Part shown: positions 34,341-45,648 of the stretch, piece after piece
Numbering within the stretch: position 1 is the first letter of the stretch
How the letters are laid out: the number at the start of each line of letters is the position of its first letter
Source of the DNA: Brenneria roseae subsp. roseae
GTDB lineage: Bacteria > Pseudomonadota > Gammaproteobacteria > Enterobacterales > Enterobacteriaceae
Assembly (NCBI RefSeq): GCF_003115845.1
Contig: NZ_KZ819034.1
Location: 62,001 to 126,000 of the forward strand
Reading direction: 5' to 3'
DNA length: 64,000 nt
Made by a program: the position numbers and the translations under genes
The notes under the pieces: model-generated
Database searches by the model: none
What the model saw: only the letters and a program-made list of their open reading frames with translations
Told to the model about the DNA's origin: nothing

Positions 34341-36007
34341 CGCAGCAAGTGCCCCACGCAACCCACTCGTCGCTGCTGAATGTGGAAGGATTAAGCGTCA
34401 GCTTTCCCAGTGAACAGGGCGCGATTGAGTCGGTAAAAAACCTTTCTTTTCAGGTCAATGCCGGTGAGATTCTGGCGCTGGTCGGTGAATCAGGCTCGGG
34501 CAAGTCGGTGACGGCGCGCACGCTGGTTGGTTTGGCCGGAGAGCGGGCGAATGTCACGGCCAATGCCATCTCGCTGACGCGTCACGATGGCAGTCACTGC
34601 GATCTCCGTTTTCTGACCTATCGCGACTGGCGGCACATTCGCGGCAGGGAAATCGGTTTTATTTTACAGGATGCGCTGGTCTCTCTCGATCCGTTACGCA
34701 AAATCGGTCAGGAAGTGGCGGAGCCGATTCTTACTCATCAGCTACTCCCACGCACTCAGGTTCCTGAACGCGTGGCGGCACTGCTGCAACAGGCGGGCAT
34801 CCCCGATCCGGCCAATCGTGCCGCCCAATATCCGCATGAGCTATCCGGCGGGTTGCGCCAGCGGGCCCTGATTGCCTCGGCACTGGCTGCCGGCCCACGT
34901 CTGCTGATTGCCGATGAGCCCACCACCGCGCTGGACGCCACGGTGCAAAAGCAGGTACTGAAGGTGTTTACCGAACTGGCGCAGGCAGGGCACGGGGTGT
35001 TGCTGATCACTCACGATCTGGGGGTGGTGGCGGAGGTGGCGGATCGCGTTATCGTGATGCAAAAAGGCCGTCTGGTGGAGAGCGGCAGCGCCCGCCAGGT
35101 GCTGAACGCTCCCGAACATCCCTATACACGGCGTCTGCTGGCCGCCATTCCTACCGCTGCCACACGCGGCAACTGGCTGTCCGGCGAGAACCCACTCAAC
35201 ACCCATACCGCGCCATTGATTGCATCCCCCGCGACCGCCACCACCGATATTGCGCTACAGGTCGATCGGGTTTCCGTTGCGTTTACCCGTCCCGACGGCA
35301 GCGCAATGAACGCGGTCAATCAGGTTTCCCTTCAGGTCAGGCGCGGCGAAACGCTTGGCATCGTGGGTGAATCAGGCTCGGGTAAAACGACGTTGGGAAA
35401 AGTCATTCTTGCCTTGCAAAAACCCGATAGCGGGGCGGTGTGGCTGGCCGAGCATCCCTGGAGCGCGCTGGAAGAACGTGAGCGTCGTCCACTGCGCGCC
35501 CGTATTCAGACCATCACTCAGGATCCGCTGGGTTCATTTGATCCGCAGTTTACTATTGAGCAAATTCTCCGCCAGCCATTGCGCCTGCGCCGCGATCTCA
35601 GCGCGGCGCAACAGCAGCAGCGCATTTTGACCCTGCTGGAACAGGTCGGCCTGACGCCAGATCTGCTGCCGCGCCGTCCGCATACGCTATCCGGCGGTCA
35701 GCGTCAGCGCATCTCGATTGCCCAGGCGCTGGCCTCTGAGCCCGACATTATCATCTGTGACGAACCCGTTTCGGCGCTGGATGTCACCACGCAGGCACAG
35801 GTGCTGGATCTGCTGGTCGCGTTGCAACGTCAACTGCATCTGACCATGCTGTTCATTTCCCATGATTTGGGCGTGGTCCAGCATATGAGCCACCGAATTG
35901 CGGTGATGAAAGAAGGGGAAATCGTAGAAACCGGCCCGGTGGAGCAAATCTTCAGTCAGCCACAACATCCTTATACGCAGCTGCTGCTCTCGACGGTGGT
36001 GAAATAA
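34337..36007 (+). CDS. ABC transporter ATP-binding protein, two fused ATPase domains
   Basis: A 556-residue protein carrying both nucleotide-binding domains that DppD and DppF supply separately. Domain 1: Walker A G-E-S-G-S-G-K-S, signature L-S-G-G-L-R-Q-R, Walker B in L-L-I-A-D-E-P. Domain 2: [16 protein letters not shown] and I-I-C-D-E-P. Both look catalytically complete. It overlaps the second permease by four bases (ATGA). Its stop is only six bases from the convergent rhaR stop. Confidence 0.92.
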   Translation: MTQQVPHATHSSLLNVEGLSVSFPSEQGAIESVKNLSFQVNAGEILALVGESGSGKSVTARTLVGLAGERANVTANAISLTRHDGSHCDLRFLTYRDWRHIRGREIGFILQDALVSLDPLRKIGQEVAEPILTHQLLPRTQVPERVAALLQQAGIPDPANRAAQYPHELSGGLRQRALIASALAAGPRLLIADEPTTALDATVQKQVLKVFTELAQAGHGVLLITHDLGVVAEVADRVIVMQKGRLVESGSARQVLNAPEHPYTRRLLAAIPTAATRGNWLSGENPLNTHTAPLIASPATATTDIALQVDRVSVAFTRPDGSAMNAVNQVSLQVRRGETLGIVGESGSGKTTLGKVILALQKPDSGAVWLAEHPWSALEERERRPLRARIQTITQDPLGSFDPQFTIEQILRQPLRLRRDLSAAQQQQRILTLLEQVGLTPDLLPRRPHTLSGGQRQRISIAQALASEPDIIICDEPVSALDVTTQAQVLDLLVALQRQLHLTMLFISHDLGVVQHMSHRIAVMKEGEIVETGPVEQIFSQPQHPYTQLLLSTVVK

Positions 36008-36013
36008 AGGCGC

Positions 36014-36868
36014 TCAGCCAACTTGTTGAAAACGCTGCCGATAGGTGCTGGGCGAGACGCCAAATACCTGATGGAAGACCACGGAAAAATAGTTGCTGTC
36101 GTCAAAGCCGCATCGGGCGGCCACTTCGCCGATGGTGTGCTGGTTATAGCGCAGGAGTTCCATCGCTTTGCATAACCGCAACTGACGCAGATATTGCGGT
36201 ACGCTCATCCCGGTCTGTTCTTTAAAGCGCGCCCGCAAACCGCGCACGCTGACCCCATTCTGTTCGCAGAAAGCGTCAAAACGGAAAGGGGTGGCGATAC
36301 TGGCACGCAGGGCATTCATCAGTAAATCCAACTGGTGAGCATCAGCCAGCTGCGGATTGTTCGGCAAGTGACGGTAGCGCATCGCCAGCAAGGCAATCTG
36401 CAACAACAAAACCTCACTCAATTGCAGCGACAACGCATCCGATTTCATACACTCCTGCGACAGCGCATCGACCTTATCACGAATGGTGTCCATCCCCTGT
36501 GAACCCAGACACCAGTAGCGCTCACTCTGCGGCTCATCGCCTCCGGGCAATAATGCCGGCCAGTCCGCCGATAGCGTCAACCGCTCGCGGATATAGATAA
36601 TGTTATCCAGCTCCAGATCGTGCACAGACTCGTAGCTGTGCCGATCGCTGGCAGAGACATAAAACATATCGCCACGCGTGATGCGATAAGGCACATCATT
36701 CCAGAGATGCAGACCATTTCCGCGCCAGACGATGACCAGCTCATCAAAATCATGGTGATGCAGAGGAAACACAGGCTGCGGGTGCCGTTCAGCAACCATC
36801 ACGCTATTTTTGTCGGTAAGGAAATAGTCTTCAGTCTGTAACTTCAAACCACGTCGATTTGTCACCAT
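36014..36868 (-). CDS. rhaR: Rhamnose regulon activator RhaR
   Basis: A 284-residue AraC-family regulator. An N-terminal cupin domain with H-H-H-D-F-D-E-L binds L-rhamnose. Two C-terminal helix-turn-helices follow (V-S-V-R-G-L-R-A-R-F, then C-G-F-D-D-S-N-Y-F-S-V-V-F). RhaR activates rhaSR transcription. It lies 21 bases downstream of rhaS, forming the rhaSR operon as in E. coli. Confidence 0.92.
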   Translation of the reverse strand: MVTNRRGLKLQTEDYFLTDKNSVMVAERHPQPVFPLHHHDFDELVIVWRGNGLHLWNDVPYRITRGDMFYVSASDRHSYESVHDLELDNIIYIRERLTLSADWPALLPGGDEPQSERYWCLGSQGMDTIRDKVDALSQECMKSDALSLQLSEVLLLQIALLAMRYRHLPNNPQLADAHQLDLLMNALRASIATPFRFDAFCEQNGVSVRGLRARFKEQTGMSVPQYLRQLRLCKAMELLRYNQHTIGEVAARCGFDDSNYFSVVFHQVFGVSPSTYRQRFQQVG

Positions 36869-36889
36869 CCCCCACCTGCCTGCCGTTAA

Positions 36890-37726
36890 CTATTCCTCAT
36901 AACACGCCTGATGGCGTAACGATTTAGGGGCCAGGGAAAATGCCTTGCGGAATTGCGTCGAGAAATGATTACTGTCGCTGAATCCACAGGCATGCGCAAT
37001 GGTGGTGATCGAATCATCACTTTGCTGCAACCGCCGACGCGCCTCCAGTAATCTTAACCGATTCAGATAACGTTGTGGCGTCATACCGGTATGTTGTTTC
37101 AACTGACGATGCAGCGTTCTCAGCGGTAACGAGAACTGTTCGGCCAACTCCCCCCAGTTGATCTCTTCACTGTAGTTGTTCTGTAACCAGCCCAGCAGGG
37201 CCTGTATGCCCTGACGCTGACAGCCGCTGCCCTGCGTCTGGAAACACCGTTGACGCAGCAGCACCAGTATTTGTAAAAACAGGCTTTCGCTGGCGGCGAT
37301 ATCTTCCGGGGTCGCGCTTTGCGCCAGATCGGCCAGATGACCGAGGTTTTGCTTTAACTGCTGCATCCCCGTCGCGTTAACCTGCCATTGCCCCTGCCAT
37401 TCACCATTCGGGCCATAAGGCAAAAAGGTCGCAATATCAGAGAGAAAGCGAAAGCCACGCGGCGAACGATATAGCACGTTGGTCAGGCATAATCCTTCCA
37501 CGTTTTCAAACAGGTGCCGATCGTTATCGCGCACGAAAAACACCGTACCACTGCTCAGGGCATAAGGCTGATCGTTAAAGACATGTACGCCGGCGCCCTG
37601 CTCCACCAGCACGATCTCCCAGAAATCGTGATAGTGTTCAGGAAACGCCACCTGCGGCGTGCGGGGCTCCACAGCCACCGTCACCGCCCGTGAAGCAAAA
37701 AAGTCATCACCACGAAGCAACGTCAT
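36890..37726 (-). CDS. rhaS: Rhamnose operon activator RhaS
   Basis: A 278-residue AraC-family regulator that senses L-rhamnose through the N-terminal cupin (E-H-Y-H-D-F-W-E-I-V-L-V-E-Q-G) and activates rhaBAD through the C-terminal double helix-turn-helix (C-G-F-S-D-S-N-H-F-S-T-Q-F). It is divergent from rhaB, separated by 440 bases that contain two CRP-like sites. Length and key segments match E. coli RhaS. Confidence 0.93.
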   Translation of the reverse strand: MTLLRGDDFFASRAVTVAVEPRTPQVAFPEHYHDFWEIVLVEQGAGVHVFNDQPYALSSGTVFFVRDNDRHLFENVEGLCLTNVLYRSPRGFRFLSDIATFLPYGPNGEWQGQWQVNATGMQQLKQNLGHLADLAQSATPEDIAASESLFLQILVLLRQRCFQTQGSGCQRQGIQALLGWLQNNYSEEINWGELAEQFSLPLRTLHRQLKQHTGMTPQRYLNRLRLLEARRRLQQSDDSITTIAHACGFSDSNHFSTQFRKAFSLAPKSLRHQACYEE

Positions 37727-37924
37727 TTTGATTCTCCACTTAACCCGCTCGCGGAGCGGTTATCGCGGCGGTCAGGTGTGCAATGCGCCACACGCTGCCC
37801 GCCGGGGAAATGAGGATCTGGATAACATGGTAGCCATAAGCGCGTGGAATGACCTTCAAATACCGTCGCCTGCGATGGCATTGTGGTGTCATTTTTTCAA
37901 GATCCTGCGACCAATTCGCTGAAG

Positions 37925-37940
37925 TGTGGATAGGATCACA
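37925..37940. promoter_or_regulatory. CRP-like site on the rhaS side
   Basis: TGTGG-ATAGGA-TCACA, one mismatch to TGTGA-N6-TCACA. It is about 200 bases upstream of the rhaS start, in the divergent regulatory region. Confidence 0.55.
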
Positions 37941-38045
37941 CCCGCTTTTTATGGCGGATAATCCCCGCGGGCCGTCGCAGGCGGCGTTTTTTACACGTCA
38001 CCGCATCGAACAAATGCCGTAAAGCACTCGATGAATCCTCCCAAA

Positions 38046-38061
38046 TGTGAACCATTTCACA
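38046..38061. promoter_or_regulatory. CRP site upstream of rhaB
   Basis: TGTGA-ACCATT-TCACA is a perfect CRP consensus, about 106 bases before the rhaB start. In E. coli CRP acts with RhaS at rhaBAD; a RhaS site should lie between this and the gene but cannot be fixed by eye. Confidence 0.75.
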
Positions 38062-38166
38062 GTCAGCTTGACTATTTTGCCAGTCACCGATGTCACATGG
38101 CACTCACCGGAAGGTCGCTACGCCAACGAATCCTTACACTGCACAGCATCAAACAGGTAAAGAGGA

Positions 38167-39648
38167 ATGGCTATGGCGGTGAAGAATATCGTGGCGGTCG
38201 ATCTTGGCGCTTCCAGCGGTCGGGTCATGCTGGCAACGCTACAGACAACGACACAGCATCTGGCGCTGAAAGAAGTCCACCGCTTTAGCAATCATCTGGT
38301 GTCCCGGGATAACCACCATGTGTGGGATCTGCAAGCGCTGGAACACGCAATTCTCACCGGGTTGCATCAGATAGACAGCATGGGAATTTACCCTGACAGC
38401 ATCGGTATCGATAGCTGGGGGGTGGACTATGTGCTGCTGGATAAAGCCGGTGAGCTTGTTGGCCTGCCCTACTCTTACCGCGATCATCGTACTGATGGAG
38501 TGATGCCGCTGGTGACCGACGCGCTGGGGCGGGAAAACATCTATCAACGGACCGGCATTCAATTTCTGCCCTTCAACACCCTGTACCAGCTCAAGGCATT
38601 GTGCGATCGGCATCCAGAATACCTGCAACAGGCTGAACATCTGTTGATGATCCCGGATTATTTCCACTATCGCCTGACGGGCGCCATTACCTGTGAATAC
38701 ACCAACGCCAGCACGACACAGCTACTCAATCTGGCGGATAAAACCTGGGATGCATCGCTGCTGAACTATCTGGGATTCCCCAAACGTTTGCTGAGTCAGC
38801 CGGTACAGCCCGGTCATCTTGTTGGAGAATGGTCCGCACCCAGTGGACGGCAAATTCCCGTGCTGGCCGTCGCGACCCACGATACCGCCAGCGCTATCGT
38901 GGCTACGCCCCTGCATGACAAAGATAGCGCCTATCTCAGTTCCGGCACCTGGTCATTAATCGGCATCGAAAGCGATATCCCGTACAACAGCGCGCAGGCA
39001 CTGACCGCCAATGTCACCAATGAAGGCGGGATTAACGGCACATACCGCGTGTTGAAAAACATTATGGGGCTATGGCTGCTGCAACGGGTCTGTCAGGAGC
39101 GGCAGATCCAGAATCTGAATGATCTGATTCAGGAAACGTCACGCCTGCCGGCCTGTGTCAGCCTGATTAACCCCAATGACGAACGCTTTATTAACCCGCC
39201 GTCTATGTGTAAAGCGATCCGCGAATTTTGCGCCGAACATCAGCAACCGGTGCCACAGAGCGACGCCGAACTGGCGCGCTGTATCTTTGACAGCCTCGCC
39301 ATGCTTTACCGTCAGGTTGTTCAGGAACTGAGTGAACTGCGGCAAGCCCCGCTGCGCCAGTTGCACATTGTCGGCGGCGGCTGCCAGAACGAACTGCTCA
39401 ACCAGCTGTGCGCCGATATGTGTCAGCTTCCCGTATTGGCTGGTCCCGTGGAGGCATCCACGCTCGGCAATATCGGCTGTCAATTGATGGCGCTCGATGC
39501 CGTTTCCGACCTGACTGAATTTCGTCGTCTGTTAACCCATAACTTCCCTCTGCACCGCTATACCCCACGTGCGGATATTGATTTCGCCAGGCACTGGCGC
39601 CGCTTCGAGGCCCTTTGCCATGCTAAAAAAGAGGAAACCACTGTATGA
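38167..39648 (+). CDS. rhaB: Rhamnulokinase
   Basis: A 493-residue FGGY-family sugar kinase that phosphorylates L-rhamnulose at C1. The N-terminal [12 protein letters not shown] phosphate loop, the catalytic aspartate in [10 protein letters not shown] and the C-terminal V-G-G-G-C-Q-N adenosine motif are intact. Mets at 38167 and 38173 both fit. The stop overlaps the rhaA start by four bases. Confidence 0.95.
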   Translation: MAMAVKNIVAVDLGASSGRVMLATLQTTTQHLALKEVHRFSNHLVSRDNHHVWDLQALEHAILTGLHQIDSMGIYPDSIGIDSWGVDYVLLDKAGELVGLPYSYRDHRTDGVMPLVTDALGRENIYQRTGIQFLPFNTLYQLKALCDRHPEYLQQAEHLLMIPDYFHYRLTGAITCEYTNASTTQLLNLADKTWDASLLNYLGFPKRLLSQPVQPGHLVGEWSAPSGRQIPVLAVATHDTASAIVATPLHDKDSAYLSSGTWSLIGIESDIPYNSAQALTANVTNEGGINGTYRVLKNIMGLWLLQRVCQERQIQNLNDLIQETSRLPACVSLINPNDERFINPPSMCKAIREFCAEHQQPVPQSDAELARCIFDSLAMLYRQVVQELSELRQAPLRQLHIVGGGCQNELLNQLCADMCQLPVLAGPVEASTLGNIGCQLMALDAVSDLTEFRRLLTHNFPLHRYTPRADIDFARHWRRFEALCHAKKEETTV

Positions 39649-40907
39649 ATAATGCGCTTGAAACCGCCTGGCATCTGGCGAAGGATCGTTACGCCAGTAT
39701 GAATATTGATGTAGACGCGGTGCTGAAACAGTTGGATCAAATCCCTGTTTCCATGCACTGCTGGCAAGGTGATGACGTGGCCGGATTTGAGAATACCGGC
39801 GGCGCATTGACCGGCGGCATTCAGGCCACGGGCAACTATCCCGGCAAAGCGCGCACCGCCGATGAGCTGCGCGCCGATCTTGAGCAGGCATTTACCCTGA
39901 TCCCGGGGCCAAAACGTTTGAATCTGCACGCCATTTATCTGGAATCCGCGCACCCCGTCGCCCGCAACGAAATCGCACCGGAGCATTTCAGCAACTGGGT
40001 AGACTGGGCCAAACGTCATCAGTTGGGATTGGATTTTAACCCCACCTGTTTCTCTCATCCGCTGAGCAGCGACGGTTTCACCCTTTCTCATCCGGATGAC
40101 ACGATCCGCCGGTTCTGGATTGAACACTGTCAGGCCAGCCGCCGTATCTCCGCCTATTTCGGTCGTGAGCTGGGTACGCCATCCGTCATGAATATCTGGG
40201 TACCGGACGGCATGAAAGACCTGACGGTCGATCGTCTGGCATTCCGCCAGCGCCTGCTCAGCGCGCTGGATGAAGTCATTGCGGAACCGCTCGACCCGTC
40301 ACACCACATTGATGCGGTAGAAAGTAAGCTATTCGGGCTGGGCGCGGAAAGTTTTACCGTGGGCTCCAGCGAATTCTATCTGGGCTATGCCTCCAGCCGC
40401 GGAACGGCGCTGTGTCTGGACGCCGGCCACTTCCACCCAACCGAAGTCATTTCCGACAAGATTTCCAGCGCCATTCTGTATGTGCCGCGGCTGTTACTGC
40501 ACGTTAGCCGCCCGGTTCGCTGGGACAGCGATCACGTCGTACTGCTGGATGATGAAACGCAGGCCATTGCCCACGAAATTGTGCGTCACAAACTGTTTAA
40601 CCGCGTACATATCGGACTCGATTTCTTTGATGCTTCCATCAACCGTATCGCCGCCTGGGTTATCGGCACCCGCAATATGAAGAAAGCGCTGCTGCGCGCG
40701 CTGCTGGAACCCACCGATACGCTGCGTCAATACGAACAGCAGGGAGACTACACCGCGCGTCTGGCCCTGCTGGAAGAACAAAAATCCCTGCCGTGGCAGG
40801 CTGTCTGGGAACACTACTGCCAGCGTCATGACGTCATGCCGGGCAGCGAATGGCTGCAACATGTGCGCCAGTATGAACAAACCATCCTCACTCAACGTCA
40901 AGGGTAA
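39645..40907 (+). CDS. rhaA: L-rhamnose isomerase
   Basis: A 420-residue metal-dependent isomerase converting L-rhamnose to L-rhamnulose. It matches E. coli RhaA (419 residues) throughout, with metal-site segments [19 protein letters not shown] and [13 protein letters not shown]. Overlaps rhaB by four bases and is followed at once by rhaD. Confidence 0.96.
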   Translation: MNNALETAWHLAKDRYASMNIDVDAVLKQLDQIPVSMHCWQGDDVAGFENTGGALTGGIQATGNYPGKARTADELRADLEQAFTLIPGPKRLNLHAIYLESAHPVARNEIAPEHFSNWVDWAKRHQLGLDFNPTCFSHPLSSDGFTLSHPDDTIRRFWIEHCQASRRISAYFGRELGTPSVMNIWVPDGMKDLTVDRLAFRQRLLSALDEVIAEPLDPSHHIDAVESKLFGLGAESFTVGSSEFYLGYASSRGTALCLDAGHFHPTEVISDKISSAILYVPRLLLHVSRPVRWDSDHVVLLDDETQAIAHEIVRHKLFNRVHIGLDFFDASINRIAAWVIGTRNMKKALLRALLEPTDTLRQYEQQGDYTARLALLEEQKSLPWQAVWEHYCQRHDVMPGSEWLQHVRQYEQTILTQRQG

Positions 40908-40911
40908 GACT

Positions 40912-41736
40912 ATGCAAGCGATTCTTTCTTCCTGGTTCGTACAGGGAATGATTAAAGCCACCAGCGATATGTGGCTCAAAGGCTGGGACGAGCGTAACGG
41001 CGGCAATGTCAGCCTGCGGCTGACGGCGGAGGATGTCACCCCCTATGAAAGCGATTTCTACCCGCAACCCCGCCATGAGGCGTTGAGTCAGGCCATGCCC
41101 GAACTGGCAGGATGCTGGTTTATCGTCACCGGTTCCGGCAAGTTTTTCCGTAACGTACAGCTGGATCCGGCCGACTCGCTGGTGGTGTTGCAAGTAGATA
41201 ATGACGGCAAAGGCTATCGCATATTCTGGGGGTTGACCAACGGCGGCCTGCCGACTTCAGAGTTAGCCTCGCACTTTCAGTCGCACATTGTGCGGATGGG
41301 CGTGACGGACGGACGCGATCGGGTCATCATGCACTGCCATGCCACCAACCTGATCGCGCTCAGCTACGTACTGGAACTGGATACCGCGGCGTTCACCCGC
41401 GAACTCTGGGAAGGCAGTACCGAGTGCCTGGTAGTATTTCCGGATGGCGTCGGCATCGTTCCGTGGATGGTGCCGGGAACCGATGCCATCGGCACGGCGA
41501 CGTCAGATCAGATGCAGCGTCATTCGCTGGTGCTCTGGCCGTTCCACGGCATTTTCGGCAGCGGCCCAACGCTCGATGAGGCTTTCGGCCTGATCGACAC
41601 CGCGGAAAAATCCGCAGAAGTGATGGTGAAAGTCCGGTCGATGGGCGGTAAGAAACAAACCATCTCGACCGAAGAGCTGATCGCCTTGGGCCAGCGCTTT
41701 GGCGTCACGCCGATGGAAGCGGCGCTGCGCGTATAA
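40912..41736 (+). CDS. rhaD: Rhamnulose-1-phosphate aldolase
   Basis: A 274-residue class II zinc aldolase that splits rhamnulose 1-phosphate into DHAP and L-lactaldehyde. The zinc ligands H-C-H-A-T and the acid in L-W-E-G-S-T-E-C are present, and the N-terminal [10 protein letters not shown] is a family hallmark. The start at 40912, four bases after rhaA, gives the E. coli length; a longer frame overlaps rhaA. A hairpin separates it from rhaM. Confidence 0.95.
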   Translation: MQAILSSWFVQGMIKATSDMWLKGWDERNGGNVSLRLTAEDVTPYESDFYPQPRHEALSQAMPELAGCWFIVTGSGKFFRNVQLDPADSLVVLQVDNDGKGYRIFWGLTNGGLPTSELASHFQSHIVRMGVTDGRDRVIMHCHATNLIALSYVLELDTAAFTRELWEGSTECLVVFPDGVGIVPWMVPGTDAIGTATSDQMQRHSLVLWPFHGIFGSGPTLDEAFGLIDTAEKSAEVMVKVRSMGGKKQTISTEELIALGQRFGVTPMEAALRV

Positions 41737-41763
41737 TCTTTCACTTTCAACCTGTTGTTAAAA

Positions 41764-41792
41764 GGCGTCACAGGATTTTCGCCTGTGACGCC
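41764..41792 (+). other. Strong hairpin between rhaD and rhaM
   Basis: An 11-bp perfect stem (GGCGTCACAGG / CCTGTGACGCC) with a 7-base loop, 27 bases after rhaD and 17 bases before rhaM. It lacks a T-run, so it probably sets mRNA stability or partial read-through into rhaM. Confidence 0.55.
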
Positions 41793-41809
41793 CGATCGGG
41801 AGCGCCACC

Positions 41810-42124
41810 ATGCTGCGTAAAGCCTTTGTGATGTCCGTTTTTCCTGAGTGTCATGCCGAATATGAACATCGGCATCATCCCATCTGGCCGGAACTGGCCG
41901 AGGTGCTGAAAGCTCACGGCGCCCATCACTACAGTATTTTTCTGGATAAATCGCGCAATTTGCTGTTTGGGTATGTCGAAATTGAATCCGAAGAACGGTG
42001 GAACGCCGTGGCGCAAACGGAAGTCTGTCAGCGCTGGTGGCAGCATATGACGGACGTCATGCCGGCCAATCCGGACAACAGCCCAATCAGCGACGAGCTG
42101 CAACCGGTTTTTTATCTGGACTGA
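41810..42124 (+). CDS. rhaM: L-rhamnose mutarotase
   Basis: A 104-residue dimeric alpha-beta barrel enzyme that speeds anomer exchange of L-rhamnose. Family markers are H-H-P-I-W-P-E-L near the N-terminus, the Y-S-I-F-L-D segment and [10 protein letters not shown]. It completes a rhaBADM operon. A hairpin follows in the gap before the convergent chemoreceptor gene. Confidence 0.93.
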   Translation: MLRKAFVMSVFPECHAEYEHRHHPIWPELAEVLKAHGAHHYSIFLDKSRNLLFGYVEIESEERWNAVAQTEVCQRWWQHMTDVMPANPDNSPISDELQPVFYLD

Positions 42125-42170
42125 CACCGAGGTTGAAAAAAGGCTATTTATTGAACAGCCGGTCATGCTA

Positions 42171-42190
42171 CGCCGGGAAAACTCCCGGCG
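42171..42190. terminator. Hairpin between convergent rhaM and chemoreceptor genes
   Basis: Perfect 8-bp stem CGCCGGGA / TCCCGGCG with an AAAC loop, placed between the two stops. It could serve both strands; the T-runs are weak. Confidence 0.5.
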
Positions 42191-42205
42191 GTAAACCGAT
42201 ATGCC

Positions 42206-43771
42206 CTATCGTACAGCGACGGATAGATAACCGGCAGATTCGCTTACGCGAAACTGATCGACCGTATGCGACAGATCCTGCGCCTGATCGCTCAACGATT
42301 TCGCCGCGGCCAGCGCCTCCTGCACCAGCGCCGCATTCTGCTCGGTGCTCTGATCCATCTGGGATACCGCCAGACTCACCTGCTCAATCCCCGAGCTCTG
42401 TTCTCGACTCGCCACGCTGATTTCCCCCACCATGGTCGTCACGCGCTGTACGCTTTCAACAATCTCGCTCATGGTCTCTCCGGCGCGCTTCACGAGTCCG
42501 GTGCCCTCACCGACTTTAGATACCGAGTCGTCGATAAGGTTTTTGATCTCCTTGGCTGCGGAAGCGGAGCGCTGCGCCAGAGTGCGGACTTCGCTCGCCA
42601 CCACGGCGAAACCTCTCCCTTGTTCACCGGCGCGAGCCGCTTCCACCGCGGCGTTCAACGCCAGGATGTTGGTTTGAAACGCAATACTGTTGATGACCCC
42701 GGTGATATCCACGATTTTGCGTGAGGACACATCAATAGAATCCATGGTATCCACCACCTGCTTGACGACCGTGCCGCCCCGCACCGCGACATCCGAGGCA
42801 GACATTGCCAATTCATTGGCCTGTCGCGCATTTTCGGCGTTCTGCTGAACGGTCGAGGTCAATTCTTCCATCGCGGAAGCCGTCTGTTCCAGCGCGCTGG
42901 CCTGAGACTCGGTGCGGGACGACAGATCTTCATTGCCAGAAGCGATCTGCGCCGACGCCGAGGCGATCGAATGGGTACTTTCCCGCACCTGGCTGACCAG
43001 TTGCGAGAGGTTATCGCGCATCGCGCGGATAGCAAACAATATGCTGGTATCGTCACCGGGACGCGTCTGCACATCCACCACCAGATTACCTTCAGCGATT
43101 TGTTTCACCACGTCGACCGCGTACTGCGGTTCCCCTCCCAGTTGCCGCAGCAGCGTGCGCAACATGTTCCATGCCAGCACTGAAATAATCAGCAACAACA
43201 CGACGCTGATGGACAGCAGAATAATCGCATCGCGCCAGAACGCCTGCTGAATATCGTCAATATAATCGCCATAGCCGATGATCCAGTCCCAGGGCTCGAA
43301 TTTGACGATGGCATACAGCTTCTCAACCTCGTCCGTAGTTCCCGGACGCGTTCCCCTGGCGATCACCGTACCGATGGTATTATCCTGCAACGCGGCGCGA
43401 TAACGCTCTCCGGCCTCTTTGCCGCCTTTCGCATCGACGATACCGACCCGTTTAGGGTTGGGATGCACATAGTTGACGTCGTTGGTGAATCCCCGCACGA
43501 AGAAATAGCGATCGTTCAGATGGAAGCTGCCGATGGCGCGTTTGGCTTCATTTTCTGCCTCTTCGCGCGATAACTGGCCTGATTTTTCAAGATCGTAGGA
43601 TTTCTGCGCCGCGGCATGGGCGAGTTCCACCAGCGTAGAAAGCTGGCTGGTTCGCTCGTGCATCATTGATTTATACAGCGTGTTTAGCGCCACCGCGGCG
43701 AGAATAAGCAGTCCCAACAGCGTGGTGCCGCACAGCAACATTATTCTTGTTCTTAATTTCATCGTATTCAT
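42206..43771 (-). CDS. Methyl-accepting chemotaxis protein with a single-Cache sensor
   Basis: A chemoreceptor of 521 residues. It has a transmembrane helix near 9-28, a periplasmic single-Cache domain (about 32-190, with D-R-Y-F-F-V-R-G and [10 protein letters not shown]), a second helix (about 192-212), a HAMP segment and a long signalling coil with the conserved tip [14 protein letters not shown]. The C-terminus has no CheR-binding pentapeptide such as N-W-E-T-F. Single-Cache receptors often sense small organic acids; the ligand here is unknown. The start at 43771 removes a nonfamily leader. Confidence 0.9.
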   Translation of the reverse strand: MNTMKLRTRIMLLCGTTLLGLLILAAVALNTLYKSMMHERTSQLSTLVELAHAAAQKSYDLEKSGQLSREEAENEAKRAIGSFHLNDRYFFVRGFTNDVNYVHPNPKRVGIVDAKGGKEAGERYRAALQDNTIGTVIARGTRPGTTDEVEKLYAIVKFEPWDWIIGYGDYIDDIQQAFWRDAIILLSISVVLLLIISVLAWNMLRTLLRQLGGEPQYAVDVVKQIAEGNLVVDVQTRPGDDTSILFAIRAMRDNLSQLVSQVRESTHSIASASAQIASGNEDLSSRTESQASALEQTASAMEELTSTVQQNAENARQANELAMSASDVAVRGGTVVKQVVDTMDSIDVSSRKIVDITGVINSIAFQTNILALNAAVEAARAGEQGRGFAVVASEVRTLAQRSASAAKEIKNLIDDSVSKVGEGTGLVKRAGETMSEIVESVQRVTTMVGEISVASREQSSGIEQVSLAVSQMDQSTEQNAALVQEALAAAKSLSDQAQDLSHTVDQFRVSESAGYLSVAVR

Positions 43772-44027
43772 TTCCCTGACAATGATTAGGATAATTCTTA
43801 TTTTGAAATTACACGACATTCACGCTATAAGCTATATCTTGTGCGCTTATAGCATCCGCTGGCAGGTAACATTCATATCAAAGATATCTCTGCTTTTTAT
43901 ACGAAAAATGGAATTAACGTCTGAAAAATAGCGAACCAATCGCCAACCATCAGAAAATATTGGTTAAGGCAACGTTTATCTCTTCGTGAAAGTGCGCGAT
44001 TTTTTATCCGCACATCGGTCAGCGCGT

Positions 44028-44804
44028 TTAAAACGTCATCACCGACTGCAACAGTTGCTGAGCGTAGGGATGCTCAACTCGCCCCAGTGAAGACATCTCA
44101 TCCACCTGCTCAATCACGCGGCCTGCCTGTAAAAATATCACCCGCTGACACAGATAGGCGACCGCGCCTAAATCGTGGCTGATAAACAGATAGGTCAACC
44201 CCAGACGCTCACGCAGTTCTGCCAGCAAATCCAGCACCTGCACCTGTACGGACACATCCAGCGCGCTGACCGCTTCATCCAGCACAATAAACTGCGGCTG
44301 GCTGGCGATCGCTCTGGCGATACAGACGCGCTGCATCTGCCCGCCGCTCAACTGATGCGGGAAACGCTCGCACAAATCCACCGTCAAACCGACCTGACCC
44401 AGTAACGCCGCCACCTGCTGCCGTACTTCCTGACGCGGCGTCGCTCCCCGCGCCCACAGTGGTTCTGCAACAATGTTCAACACATTCATTGAGGGATTGG
44501 CGGATGACGTATAGTCCTGAAACACCGCGCTGACTCGCGTCTGCTTTTCCCGCCTGCGCTGCCAGAAACGCAACGGCGTATAGAGCGGCTGTCCCGCCAG
44601 ATGGATCTGCCCGCTTTTCGGCGCTTCCAGCCCCAGCAGAATACGCCCCAGCGTACTTTTCCCACTGCCGCTCTCGCCGATAATGCCCAGACACTCGCCT
44701 TTACGCACGCTGAACGAAACGTCATGCAGCACCGGCAACCACTTTCCGTCATGCTCAGCGCGATAGCCATGGCTCACCCGTTCGACGTCAACCAACGCGT
44801 CCAT
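44028..44804 (-). CDS. nikE: Nickel-type ABC transporter ATPase NikE
   Basis: A 258-residue ATPase with Walker [10 protein letters not shown], signature L-S-G-G-Q-M-Q-R and Walker B V-L-D-E-A (the residue after the catalytic Glu is Ala rather than Pro, which is usual for NikE). The start at 44804 overlaps the nikD stop by 17 bases. Last gene of the five-gene operon. Confidence 0.85.
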   Translation of the reverse strand: MDALVDVERVSHGYRAEHDGKWLPVLHDVSFSVRKGECLGIIGESGSGKSTLGRILLGLEAPKSGQIHLAGQPLYTPLRFWQRRREKQTRVSAVFQDYTSSANPSMNVLNIVAEPLWARGATPRQEVRQQVAALLGQVGLTVDLCERFPHQLSGGQMQRVCIARAIASQPQFIVLDEAVSALDVSVQVQVLDLLAELRERLGLTYLFISHDLGAVAYLCQRVIFLQAGRVIEQVDEMSSLGRVEHPYAQQLLQSVMTF

Positions 44805-45648
44805 ACGCCACCTCGCGGTATTCATCGTCACGCTCATCCGCCGGAGCGCCCACCAGCGCCTGATAACGTCGCTGCAATGCCTGACGGGATGCCACCAGAT
44901 AGCGCGTATGTTCATGCCGGGGGTGACGCAGCACCTGCCGCACGTCACCCTGCTCAACCGCACGTCCCTGATGTATCACCAGTACGCGATCGGCGATGCG
45001 GTTCACCACGCCAAAATCGTGAGAAATAAAAATCATCGTGGTGCCCAGACGCTCGCGGATAGCGCGGAACTCCTGCATGATGTCATGCTGGGTAACCGAA
45101 TCCAGCGCGGTGGTCGGCTCATCGGCAATCAACAGCTGCGGCTCCAGCGCCAGCGCAATCGCGATCATGATGCGCTGTAGCATGCCGCCGCTGATCTGAC
45201 TGGGGTATTTATCAAACAATGCCGTCACGTCCCGCAGCCGGACCAGTTGCATCATCTCCAGCGCCCGTTCGCGCGCTTCGCGGCGATTCAGCGTCAGATG
45301 GGCGCCAAACGTTTCCACCATCTGCTTGCCGACCGATTGCAACGGGTCGAACGCATTCATCGGGTGTTGCAGAATCATGCCGATCGTTTTCCCGCGCAGC
45401 CGCCGCATCGCCTCCGGCGTTTGCGCCAGCAAATCCGTCCCGTTCAACCAGGCTTGTCCCGTGCAGGTAAACGGCTCGCCCAGCAACCCCATCAACGCAC
45501 GACAGGTCAGGCTTTTTCCGCTGCCGCTTTCGCCGACCACGCCAAGGCAGGCGTGGCGAGGCAGCGAAAAGGCGATATCGTTCAGCAACGTCTGTCCCCC
45601 GGCTTTCAGCGCAACCTGCAACTGCTCAACGCGTAATAAATCGCTCAT
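44788..45648 (-). CDS. nikD: Nickel-type ABC transporter ATPase NikD
   Basis: A 286-residue ATPase with Walker [10 protein letters not shown], signature I-S-G-G-M-L-Q-R and Walker B L-L-I-A-D-E-P. It powers uptake together with NikE. The C-terminal part (A-P-A-D-E-R-D-D-E) extends past the usual end, overlapping nikE. It meets nikC at a shared base. Confidence 0.86.
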   Translation of the reverse strand: MSDLLRVEQLQVALKAGGQTLLNDIAFSLPRHACLGVVGESGSGKSLTCRALMGLLGEPFTCTGQAWLNGTDLLAQTPEAMRRLRGKTIGMILQHPMNAFDPLQSVGKQMVETFGAHLTLNRREARERALEMMQLVRLRDVTALFDKYPSQISGGMLQRIMIAIALALEPQLLIADEPTTALDSVTQHDIMQEFRAIRERLGTTMIFISHDFGVVNRIADRVLVIHQGRAVEQGDVRQVLRHPRHEHTRYLVASRQALQRRYQALVGAPADERDDEYREVAYGRVG

